Shown here in pieces: positions 6,761 through 13,874 of a stretch of 16,539 nt of DNA; the first letter of the stretch is position 1; every line of letters begins with the position of its first letter. The position numbers were made by a program, and so were the translations under genes. The notes beneath the pieces were generated by a model. It saw only the letters and a program-made list of their open reading frames with translations, did no database searches and had not been told where the DNA came from. The stretch is from an uncultured Flavobacteriales bacterium (GTDB taxonomy: Bacteria; Bacteroidota; Bacteroidia; Flavobacteriales_D; Sanyastnellaceae). The DNA lies in contig CALKUW010000052.1 in assembly GCA_937996585.1 (NCBI GenBank), positions 1-16,539 on the forward strand. The letters are read 5' to 3'.

Positions 6761-7498
6761 ATGGACGCCTCCATCCTCATCGACATCACCATCCTGCTCA
6801 GCGTGGGCATTGCCTTGGCCATGTTCGGCGGCGGTGGCGCCGTCATCCTGATCCCTTATCTGACGCGCATTGCGGGCTATCCCCTGGACGAAGCCGTTCT
6901 GATGAGCCTGCTCACCATCGGCATCAATACGGGCAACAAGACCATACGTGAACGCAAGTCCATCGACTGGAAGGCGGTCCTCGCTTTTTCCGTCCTGGCA
7001 TTTCCCACCGCGGCCGCATCGGGCTCCTACCTCGCCCCAATCGTGCCGGACACGGTGCGCATGACGGTCTTCGGCGCCTTCACCTTGACGGTGGCCACGT
7101 TGATGCTCTTCCCCATCAACCAAAACGCCTTCAGCCGCAAGAACCCACTCGCACTGGCCATCTCCGCCCTTTTGACCGGCGTCATCTGCGGTCTGATTGG
7201 CGTCGGTGGCGGGATTTTCATCGCACCGACCCTCAGCCTTTTCTGGAGCACACCACTGAAGCAAGCCGTCAAAGGCAGCCTGGCCATCGTCGCCCTGCAA
7301 TCGGGTGCGGCCCTGCTCGGCTATGTCGGCCGCGGGGTCAGCGTTTCCCCGACCGCCGTGGTCGGCATCCTGGTGCTCATCGCCCTCGGCATGCTCGTCG
7401 GAAAGCGGCTCAAGGCAGCCACATCCGACCGCAACCTCAAGTCCTACTTCGCCGGCTTCCTCATCCTCATCGGCATCTGGGTGCTCATCCGCCCCTGA
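6761..7498 (+). CDS. TauE/SafE family sulfite exporter-type permease
   Basis: This 245-residue inner-membrane protein has about eight predicted helices arranged as two repeats. Each half starts with the family's glycine-rich motif: FGGGGAVILIP (22-32) and GLIGVGGGIFIAP (144-156). Members export or import small sulfur or organic anions such as sulfite, sulfoacetate and related sulfonates; the substrate of this one is not visible. Between the halves is a charged segment (NKTIRERKSIDW, 59-70). The ATG at 6761 follows the sulfotransferase stop by 24 nt, suggesting co-transcription. A functional link through sulfur is possible but unproven, as the family is broad. The length is normal for the family. 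Confidence 0.85.
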   Translation: MDASILIDITILLSVGIALAMFGGGGAVILIPYLTRIAGYPLDEAVLMSLLTIGINTGNKTIRERKSIDWKAVLAFSVLAFPTAAASGSYLAPIVPDTVRMTVFGAFTLTVATLMLFPINQNAFSRKNPLALAISALLTGVICGLIGVGGGIFIAPTLSLFWSTPLKQAVKGSLAIVALQSGAALLGYVGRGVSVSPTAVVGILVLIALGMLVGKRLKAATSDRNLKSYFAGFLILIGIWVLIRP

Positions 7499-7509
7499 TT
7501 CCCGGCGAT

Positions 7510-7523
7510 GTCCGCAGGCGGAC
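7510..7523. repeat. Small dyad between the permease and symporter genes
   Basis: GTCCGC (7510-7515) and GCGGAC (7518-7523) are perfect inverted arms separated by AG, allowing a hairpin with five paired bases and a four-base loop. It lies in the 38-bp gap before the symporter start. No run of T follows, so a simple terminator is unlikely; it could affect message stability or be chance. Confidence 0.3.
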
Positions 7524-7536
7524 GTAGCTTGTCCCC

Positions 7537-9024
7537 ATGCAGGTTGAATGGTGGGCGGGCCTGGCCGTCATCGCATACCTCGGCGTCCTGTTTGCCGTGG
7601 GGAACCGGACGGCACGGTCCGGCTCGATGCAGGACTTCTCCCTCGGTGGTCGCCGCAGCCCTTGGTGGGCCGTAGCCTTCGGCATGATCGGCACCAGCCT
7701 CAGCGGCGTGACCTTCCTGTCCGTACCAGGCTGGGTAGGCGATCAGCAATTCGGTTACATGCAGATGGTCATCGGCTACCTCTTCGGTTATGCCGCCATC
7801 ATGGGCATCCTTTTGCCCCTGTACTACCGACTGCAACTCACCAGCATCTACCGGTTCCTGGGCGACCGCATCGGCCAACGGTCCTACCGTACAGGAGCGG
7901 GCTTCTTCCTGCTCTCGCGCAGCATCGGCGCGGCATTCAGGCTCTACCTCGTGGTGCTTGTGCTCAATGAAACGCTGTTGCCGGCCACCTCGGAGCTGGG
8001 CGGTTGGCTCCGATTAACCCTGCTGATCGTGCTGGTACTCGGCGCCATCTGGGCCTACACCCAGAAAGGCGGCATCAGCACCGTGGTCTGGACCGACACC
8101 CTGCAGACCGCCTGCATGCTCATCGCTGCCGGCACGGCCGTCTGGCTGATTGGACAAAGTCTGGGCCTTTCCCTGACCGAAATCCCCCACGCCATCGCCG
8201 ATTCCGGCCACGCCCGGTGGTGGTTCCTCGACGATTGGGGAGCGGGCAACCACGGCGCGAAGCAACTCATCGCAGGCGCCTTCATCGCCTTGTGCATGAC
8301 CGGCCTCGACCAGGACATGATGCAGAAGAACCTCAGCTGCCGCTCGCTGGGCGCTGCCCGGCTCAACATGGGCTCCTTTGCATTCGTCCTGGTATTCGTG
8401 AACCTCTTGTTCCTTGGACTGGGCGCCCTGCTGCTGATGCACATGGAAGCCACGGGCATGGAGGCGGGGCGCCCCGACCTGCTCTTTGCCCGCGTCGCAC
8501 TGGAAGGCAACCTCGGTGTCACCCTGCCCGTCCTGTTTCTCCTCGGTCTGTTCGCTGCCGCACTGTCCTCTGCAGACTCCGCCATCACCGCCCTCACCAC
8601 ATCGGTGTGCGTCGACTTCCTCGGTATGGAAACGGAGACCGAATCGGCCCCAGCCGAAGGCCGTAGAAGGAAAAGGGTTCATCTGATGGTATCAGCCACA
8701 GTCGGCCTGATCATCCTGCTGTTCCATGCGGTCAACGACACGTCCGTGATCGCGGCCTTGTTCAAGATTGCCGGCTACACCTATGGCCCCCTCCTGGGCC
8801 TCTTCGCTTTCGCCCTACTGCGCAAATCGACACCCCCAAATCTCGACCCTTGGATTCCACTGGTCGCCGTCCTGGCACCCTGCTGCGGTTGGGCGCTAGA
8901 ACAGTGGGCCTCGGCGGCGGGGTTCAGCTTTGGTTTCGCCATTCTCCCGGTCAATGGATTCCTGACATGGGCCGGTGCATCGTTGGTGGCCGTTTGCATT
9001 AAAAAGGCCGAAGCCCCTGCGTAA
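7537..9024 (+). CDS. Sodium:solute symporter (SSS family)
   Basis: This 495-residue inner-membrane transporter has about 13 hydrophobic segments and would couple solute uptake to the sodium gradient. Family signatures are FSLGGRRSPWW (34-44), TQKGGISTVVWTDTLQ (175-190), TGLDQDMMQKNLSCRS (255-270) and LSSADSAITALTTS (343-356). The serines of the last segment (S344, S345, S348) match the region that binds sodium in the vSGLT fold. Charged loops such as ETETESAPAEGRRRKR (365-380) fall between helices. The substrate cannot be assigned; family members carry sugars, amino acids, carboxylates, pantothenate or sialic acid. The gene lies 38 nt after the TauE/SafE gene, and its stop codon overlaps a candidate promoter for the aminotransferase gene. 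Confidence 0.9.
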   Translation: MQVEWWAGLAVIAYLGVLFAVGNRTARSGSMQDFSLGGRRSPWWAVAFGMIGTSLSGVTFLSVPGWVGDQQFGYMQMVIGYLFGYAAIMGILLPLYYRLQLTSIYRFLGDRIGQRSYRTGAGFFLLSRSIGAAFRLYLVVLVLNETLLPATSELGGWLRLTLLIVLVLGAIWAYTQKGGISTVVWTDTLQTACMLIAAGTAVWLIGQSLGLSLTEIPHAIADSGHARWWFLDDWGAGNHGAKQLIAGAFIALCMTGLDQDMMQKNLSCRSLGAARLNMGSFAFVLVFVNLLFLGLGALLLMHMEATGMEAGRPDLLFARVALEGNLGVTLPVLFLLGLFAAALSSADSAITALTTSVCVDFLGMETETESAPAEGRRRKRVHLMVSATVGLIILLFHAVNDTSVIAALFKIAGYTYGPLLGLFAFALLRKSTPPNLDPWIPLVAVLAPCCGWALEQWASAAGFSFGFAILPVNGFLTWAGASLVAVCIKKAEAPA

Positions 9025-9029
9025 TTTTG
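9022..9029 (+). promoter_or_regulatory. Candidate -7 element of the aminotransferase gene, overlapping the symporter stop
   Basis: TAATTTTG matches every fixed position of the Bacteroidota -7 consensus TAnnTTTG. It includes the TAA stop of the symporter and ends 18 nt before the ATG at 9048. The nearest upstream TTTG (8993-8996) is 25 bp away, longer than the usual 17-23 bp, so the -33 half is uncertain. If used, it starts the long plus-strand gene run, and the in-frame TTG at 9027 cannot be the start codon. Confidence 0.4.
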
Positions 9030-9047
9030 CCCGCAGTACAGAAACGC

Positions 9048-10244
9048 ATGGAACCCCGCACCTCCCAACTGCTCGGCAGGCTCAGTGAATCCGCGACCAT
9101 CGCCATGAGCCGCAAGGCCCGTGAGTTGAAGGCAGCCGGACGCGACATCATCAGCCTTTCACTGGGTGAACCGGACTTCGACACCCCCGAGGCCATCAAG
9201 GCCGCAGGCATCCGTGCCATCGAGGAGAACCACACCCACTACCCACCCGTGCCGGGATTCGGTGACGTGCGCGAAGCCATCTGCGCCAAACTCCAGCGGG
9301 ACAATGGGTTGGAGTATGCCCCCGAGCAAGTGGTCATTTCCACTGGGGCCAAGCACAGCCTGATGAACGTGGTGCTGAGCCTGGTCGACCCGGGCGACGA
9401 AGTCATCCTGCCCACCCCCTACTGGGTCAGCTACGCCGACATGGTGAACCTCGCCGGCGGAAAGGTCGTCGAAGTACCCACGGGCATCGCGCAGGACTTC
9501 AAGATGACGGCTGACCAATTGCAGGCGGCCCTGACAGAGCGCTCACGGGTCGTGATGCTCAATTCACCGAACAACCCTTCGGGCAGCGTCTACACCGAAG
9601 CGGAGTTCGCCGCCATTGCCGCAGTCGTGGCAGCGCATCCCGACGTCATCGTCATCTCGGACGAGATCTACGAGTACATCAACTTCACGGAACAGCACGC
9701 CAGCTTTGCCGCCCAACCGGGCATGATGGACCGTACCGTGACCGTCAACGGTGTATCGAAGGGCTTCGCCATGACCGGATGGCGCATCGGCTACATCGCC
9801 GCCCCACATTGGATCGCCGCAGCCTGCACCAAGTTGCAGGGCCAATTCACCAGCGGCGCAAGCGGCATTTCCCAGAAAGCCACATCTGAAGCCATGAACG
9901 GCGGCAGCGCACATGCCGCCACGATGAAAGGGGCCTTCCTCCAGCGACGCGACCTGGTCATCGAGGGCTTGCGGGCCATCGATGGATTCGAGGTCAACGT
10001 CCCCAAAGGCGCCTTCTACATCTTCCCGGATGTCAGCGCCCTGTTCGGAAAATCCAACGGCCACCACACCATTTCGAGCGGACAGGACCTGGCGATGTAC
10101 CTGCTGGAAGCCGCAGAAGTCGCGACGGTGGGCGGCGACGCCTTCGGGTCCCCGAACTGCATCCGCATCAGCTACGCAGCATCCGAAACCCAATTGAACG
10201 AGGCCATCCGCCGAATCGCGGAAGCCGTTTCCAAACTGGATTGA
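9048..10244 (+). CDS. Class I/II PLP-dependent aminotransferase, aspartate aminotransferase type
   Basis: This cytoplasmic enzyme of 398 residues moves amino groups between amino acids and 2-oxoacids. Fold-type I features are present: LSLGEPDFDTPEAI (37-50), the NSPNNPSG loop (172-179), SDEIYEY with the PLP-contacting D205 and Y208, NGVSKGFAMTGWRIGY with the Schiff-base lysine K238 and phosphate-contacting R246, and CIRISYA with the substrate-carboxylate arginine R373. The GEPDFDTP and YPPVPGFGDVREAI pattern is that of the AspB/aspartate aminotransferase subgroup; these can also act on aromatic or prephenate substrates, which sequence alone does not settle. The frame extends to a TTG at 9027, but that lies inside a -7 box, so the ATG at 9048 is chosen. 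Its TGA stop overlaps the kinase start by one base (TGATG, 10242-10246), indicating coupled translation. Confidence 0.92.
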   Translation: MEPRTSQLLGRLSESATIAMSRKARELKAAGRDIISLSLGEPDFDTPEAIKAAGIRAIEENHTHYPPVPGFGDVREAICAKLQRDNGLEYAPEQVVISTGAKHSLMNVVLSLVDPGDEVILPTPYWVSYADMVNLAGGKVVEVPTGIAQDFKMTADQLQAALTERSRVVMLNSPNNPSGSVYTEAEFAAIAAVVAAHPDVIVISDEIYEYINFTEQHASFAAQPGMMDRTVTVNGVSKGFAMTGWRIGYIAAPHWIAAACTKLQGQFTSGASGISQKATSEAMNGGSAHAATMKGAFLQRRDLVIEGLRAIDGFEVNVPKGAFYIFPDVSALFGKSNGHHTISSGQDLAMYLLEAAEVATVGGDAFGSPNCIRISYAASETQLNEAIRRIAEAVSKLD

Positions 10245-11296
10245 TGCCCGTGGACAAGACCATAGGACATCCCTGGTCGCAGGAGGATTGTGACCGGGCC
10301 TTGAACGCACTGGAGCAAACAGACCGCCTCCACGTGCTCGTTCTGGGTGACCTCATGGTGGACGCCTACCTGATGGGCAAGGTCGACCGCATCAGTCCGG
10401 AAGCGCCCGTGCCCATCCTCAGTGCTTCGCAACGCGACCGCCGACCGGGTGGTGCCGCCAATGTCGCGCTCAACCTCCAAGCCCTGGGGGTTGCGGTGTC
10501 GATTTCCGGTGCCGTGGGCGGAGATGCCGACGGACATGACCTGGTGGCGGCGATGGAAGCACTGGACATGGACACTTCGGCCGTGGTCTCGTTTTCAGAC
10601 CGGCGCACCACGGTCAAGACCCGCATCATGAGCGGTGGACAGCACCTCTTGCGCGTGGACGAGGAAGACGACGCGGACCTTGGAGCCGAAGCATCCCAGG
10701 TGATGCTCGAGCGCATCGCTGCCAGGATGGGACAGCAGGCCTTCAACGCCATCCTCATCGAAGACTACGACAAGGGCGTGTTGTCCCCGATGGTCATCGA
10801 AGGGGTCCTGCACCTCGCTGCCCAACATGGGATTCCGGTCACGGTGGACCCCAAATTCCGGCATTTCGATGCCTACCGGGGGGTTGACCTGTTCAAGCCG
10901 AACCTCAAGGAACTCCGCGATGGGCTTGGGCTCCTTTGGGAGGATGGAGACGGACAAGGCCGGCAACAGGCCATTGAGGAAGGTCTGGGTAGGTTGATGT
11001 CGGAATGGCATCCCAAGGCTGTCCTGCTCACCATGTCCGAGCACGGCGTCCGCATCAAGACGGCCATCGAAGACGTGCACCATGCGGCACACCCGCGGGA
11101 AATCCTCGACGTGTCCGGTGCCGGAGACACGGTCATCGCCGTGGCCACCGTCCTGCTCGCGCAGGGCGTGGACGCCTCCACCCTGGCCCAGGTCGCCAAC
11201 CTGGCCGGCGGGTGGGTCTGCGAGAAGCCGGGCGTCGTCCCCATCGACCGGCAGGCCCTCATGGCCGAAATCCGGCGCCTTCCCATCACCGCATGA
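10244..11296 (+). CDS. rfaE1: PfkB-family sugar kinase, RfaE/HldE domain I type (heptose-7-phosphate kinase-like)
   Basis: This 350-residue ribokinase-fold kinase carries GDLMVDAY (35-42), PGGAANVALNLQALG (68-82), EDYDKGVL (173-180), VDPKFRHFD (201-209), KPNLKEL (218-224) and the catalytic DVSGAGDT (289-296; anion hole 292-294, base D295). The set matches the kinase domain of HldE/RfaE, which phosphorylates D-glycero-D-manno-heptose 7-phosphate at C1 to supply ADP-heptose for lipopolysaccharide core. The cytidylyltransferase-like second domain of fused HldE is absent, as in the separate HldA form. An N-terminal extension of about 30 residues precedes the first strand. The ATG at 10244 overlaps the aminotransferase stop (TGATG), and the stop overlaps the trkH start (ATGA, 11293-11296). 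The substrate is inferred from family resemblance only; no other heptose genes are nearby. Confidence 0.85.
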   Translation: MPVDKTIGHPWSQEDCDRALNALEQTDRLHVLVLGDLMVDAYLMGKVDRISPEAPVPILSASQRDRRPGGAANVALNLQALGVAVSISGAVGGDADGHDLVAAMEALDMDTSAVVSFSDRRTTVKTRIMSGGQHLLRVDEEDDADLGAEASQVMLERIAARMGQQAFNAILIEDYDKGVLSPMVIEGVLHLAAQHGIPVTVDPKFRHFDAYRGVDLFKPNLKELRDGLGLLWEDGDGQGRQQAIEEGLGRLMSEWHPKAVLLTMSEHGVRIKTAIEDVHHAAHPREILDVSGAGDTVIAVATVLLAQGVDASTLAQVANLAGGWVCEKPGVVPIDRQALMAEIRRLPITA

Positions 11297-13122
11297 CCCT
11301 CAACGACATTCGGGAAAGGGTCAATGTGTTCCTCCACCCGAGGCGCGAAAGGGTGCTCGGCGCCTTCCGAACGGTCAACGTCTTTGTCACCCTCATCGCC
11401 TTCGGAAGCCTGATCGCCTATTACGGCTACCCGCTCGAGTCGCTGATGGCCGAGCGGCTGATCACCGCCATCAAGACGGGCTTCGGTTTCTACATCCTGC
11501 ACTTCCTGGTGCGGTGGTTCTTTGATTTCCACCCCCTGCGCTTCCTGCGGAGACATGCTTTCGAAGCGCTGATGATGGCCATCCTCCTCGTTGAGGGGCT
11601 GAGCGACATCCTCACCGGGGAGGTCATCCTGGCGCGGCTGCTGGACCCATTGGGCATTGAAACCGTGGAGGACTGGTCGGTGTGGCTCGTCCAGGCGTAT
11701 TTCCTTGCGGTACTCGTCATCGAATTGTCGGACCGGGCCAGGGCCCTGCCGCGGTTCAGGTTCCACCCCGCCACGCTTTTCATCTGCTCCTTCCTGTTCC
11801 TCATCCTGTCCGGCACCGGCCTGTTGATGCTGCCGGAGATGACGGTGGATGGCCTGGGCATGCCCTTCCTCGATGCCCTGTTCACCTCCACCAGCGCCAC
11901 CTGTGTGACCGGGCTCATGATCGAGGACGCCGAACTCTTCTTCACCCACAAGGGACACGTCGTCCTGATGGTGCTGATTAAGCTCGGTGGCCTGAACATC
12001 ATCGCGTTCGGCTCTCTGATCGCCGTGCTGGCGCGCTTCGGTGTCGGCGTGCGGCAACATGAGGTCATAGAGGACTTCGTGAACCGCGGCTCCATCCTCG
12101 GCAGCCGGGGCATGCTGGGCAGGGTCATCCTCTGGAGCATCGGCATCGAAGTGGTGGGTGCGTTGGTGCTTTTCATCTTCTGGCCTGGCGGCATGTTCGA
12201 CAGCGCGGGCGACCGCCTCTTCAACAGTTTCTTCCTGTCCATCAGCGCCTTCAACAACGCGGGCATCTCGCTCTTCAGTGGCGGACTGGCCGATGCGCGG
12301 GTGGGTTCGGCCTGGCTGGTGCATTGGACCGTGACCCTGCTCGTGTTCTTCGGGGCGCTGGGCATGGTGGCCGTCTTCGACCTGTTCGGACGGGACAACC
12401 TCCGCGAGCGCATGCGCAAGCCCTGGAAGCAAATCGGCTTCGCCACCAAGATTGCGCTCTACTACTCCTTGGGCCTCGTGGCCTTCGGCGCTGTCGCCTA
12501 CCTGCTCCTCGAAAGCGGCAACGGAGGGACGTTGGACGGCATGGGCTGGACCGGCCGCATCACCACAGCGGTGTTCCAAAGCGCCACGCGCACCAGCGGA
12601 TTCAATACGGTTGACATCGGGGGCATCGGCACCCCCATGCTCTTCCTGCTCATCGTCCTCATGTTCATCGGGGCATCGAGCTCCTCCACCGGTGGCGGCA
12701 TCAAGACCAGCACCTTCGCCGTTGTGGTGGCCCACGTCATGGGCACAATCCGAGGCCGACAGCATCCCCAGCTCTTCCGCCGCAGCATAGGTGCAGCCAT
12801 GCGTGGAAGGGCGTGGGGCATCCTCATGTTCTTCATCGTCGGAAACCTCCTGGGCACCTTCGCCCTGACCGTGACCGAACCGCACATCCTGGCGGCCTCC
12901 AACCGCGGGTTCCTACAGCTGCTCTTCGAACAGGTCAGCGCCCTCGGAACCGTGGGGTTGAGCACCGGCATCACCGTGGAAATCAGCCACATGGGCCGCG
13001 CCATCCTCATCGCCAGCATGATCGTCGGACGCGTCGGCACCCTCACTGTCGCCTTCGCTTTTTCCCGTTCAGTCGTCAGCAGGAACTACAAATACCCCGA
13101 AGGCCACACGATGATTGGCTGA
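11293..13122 (+). CDS. trkH: TrkH/KtrB family potassium uptake channel subunit
   Basis: This inner-membrane protein of 609 residues forms the ion path of a Trk/Ktr potassium uptake system. All four pore loops with their filter glycines are visible: TCVTGL (203-208, G207), AFNNAGIS (319-326, G324), TRTSGFNTV (432-440, G436) and ALGTVGLSTGI (550-560, G555). The loop GASSSSTGGGIKT (460-472) in the third repeat is also typical. About 160 residues with extra membrane helices precede the first pore repeat, longer than classical TrkH or KtrB (about 450-480 residues). Opening normally needs a cytoplasmic TrkA/KtrA nucleotide-binding partner, which is not in the window. The frame runs upstream to 11005, but that part lies over the kinase gene; the ATG at 11293 overlaps the kinase stop (ATGA) and is the natural start. 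The ubiE gene follows after 20 nt. Confidence 0.93.
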   Translation: MTLNDIRERVNVFLHPRRERVLGAFRTVNVFVTLIAFGSLIAYYGYPLESLMAERLITAIKTGFGFYILHFLVRWFFDFHPLRFLRRHAFEALMMAILLVEGLSDILTGEVILARLLDPLGIETVEDWSVWLVQAYFLAVLVIELSDRARALPRFRFHPATLFICSFLFLILSGTGLLMLPEMTVDGLGMPFLDALFTSTSATCVTGLMIEDAELFFTHKGHVVLMVLIKLGGLNIIAFGSLIAVLARFGVGVRQHEVIEDFVNRGSILGSRGMLGRVILWSIGIEVVGALVLFIFWPGGMFDSAGDRLFNSFFLSISAFNNAGISLFSGGLADARVGSAWLVHWTVTLLVFFGALGMVAVFDLFGRDNLRERMRKPWKQIGFATKIALYYSLGLVAFGAVAYLLLESGNGGTLDGMGWTGRITTAVFQSATRTSGFNTVDIGGIGTPMLFLLIVLMFIGASSSSTGGGIKTSTFAVVVAHVMGTIRGRQHPQLFRRSIGAAMRGRAWGILMFFIVGNLLGTFALTVTEPHILAASNRGFLQLLFEQVSALGTVGLSTGITVEISHMGRAILIASMIVGRVGTLTVAFAFSRSVVSRNYKYPEGHTMIG

Positions 13123-13142
13123 AGCCGACCTTGCACCGCGAA

Positions 13143-13874
13143 ATGGGAACCCCGATCAAACCCTACGAGGACGATGCCGCCAAAAAGGCGCAGGTCGCAC
13201 GGATGTTCGACAACATCGCACACCGCTATGACTTCCTGAACCACTTCTTTTCGCTGGGCATAGACAAGCTTTGGCGCCGCAAGGCCATCCGGATGATGCT
13301 GGCGGAAAAACCCGCCGAGGTCCTCGATGTGGCCACGGGAACAGCCGATTTCGCCATCGGCACCGCCCACCGTGCTCCGGGCGTCAAGGTCATCGGGGTG
13401 GACATCAGTGCGGGCATGCTGGACATCGGCCGCCAGAAGGTGACAAAGGCGGGACAAGACGGTCGGGTGGAGCTCGTTCTGGCCGACGGGGAATCCCTGC
13501 CTTTTGAGGACGGCAGGTTCGACGCCTTCACCGTGGCCTTCGGCGTGCGGAATTTCGAACACCTCGAAGCCGGGCTCAAGGAAATGTTGCGCACGCTAAG
13601 CAATGGCGGAAAAGGCTACATCCTCGAGTTCTCCAAGCCCAAGTGGTTCCCCATGAAACAGCTGTTCTGGCTCTATTTCCGCTACATCATGCCGACGCTC
13701 GGCAAGTGGTTCTCCAAGGACGCCTCGGCCTACACCTACCTCCCGGAATCGGTCAAGGCCTTTCCCGAAGGGCAGGCCATGCATGACATCCTGATCGGAT
13801 GCGGATTTTCCGCGTGCCGCATGCACCCCCTGACGGGCGGCATCGCCACCCTTTATGTCGTGGACAAGGCATGA
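13143..13874 (+). CDS. ubiE: Demethylmenaquinone methyltransferase (UbiE/MenG)
   Basis: This 243-residue SAM-dependent methyltransferase performs the final C-methylation of menaquinone (in other bacteria also a ubiquinone step). The usual UbiE signatures are present: FDNIAHRYDFLNHFFSLGID (22-41), motif I VLDVATGTADFAI (60-72), GVDISAGML (85-93), the post-motif AFGVRNFEH (132-140), and the C-terminal AYTYLPESVKAFP (196-208). Bacteroidota generally use menaquinone alone, so the MenG role is the more likely. It is membrane-associated through its lipid substrate but has no membrane helix. The ATG at 13143 lies 20 nt after trkH; upstream codons in frame overlap trkH and are not supported. Its stop overlaps the aroA start (ATGA, 13871-13874). 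AroA supplies the chorismate branch from which menaquinone is made, so the pairing makes metabolic sense. Confidence 0.95.
   Translation: MGTPIKPYEDDAAKKAQVARMFDNIAHRYDFLNHFFSLGIDKLWRRKAIRMMLAEKPAEVLDVATGTADFAIGTAHRAPGVKVIGVDISAGMLDIGRQKVTKAGQDGRVELVLADGESLPFEDGRFDAFTVAFGVRNFEHLEAGLKEMLRTLSNGGKGYILEFSKPKWFPMKQLFWLYFRYIMPTLGKWFSKDASAYTYLPESVKAFPEGQAMHDILIGCGFSACRMHPLTGGIATLYVVDKA

Noticed and set aside
10873..12885. A 670-codon open frame on the minus strand opposite the kinase and trkH genes
   Set aside because: It is antisense to two clearly recognisable genes, is rich in His/Glu/Gln/Gly/Asp as expected from reversed GC-rich codons, and shows no known motif.
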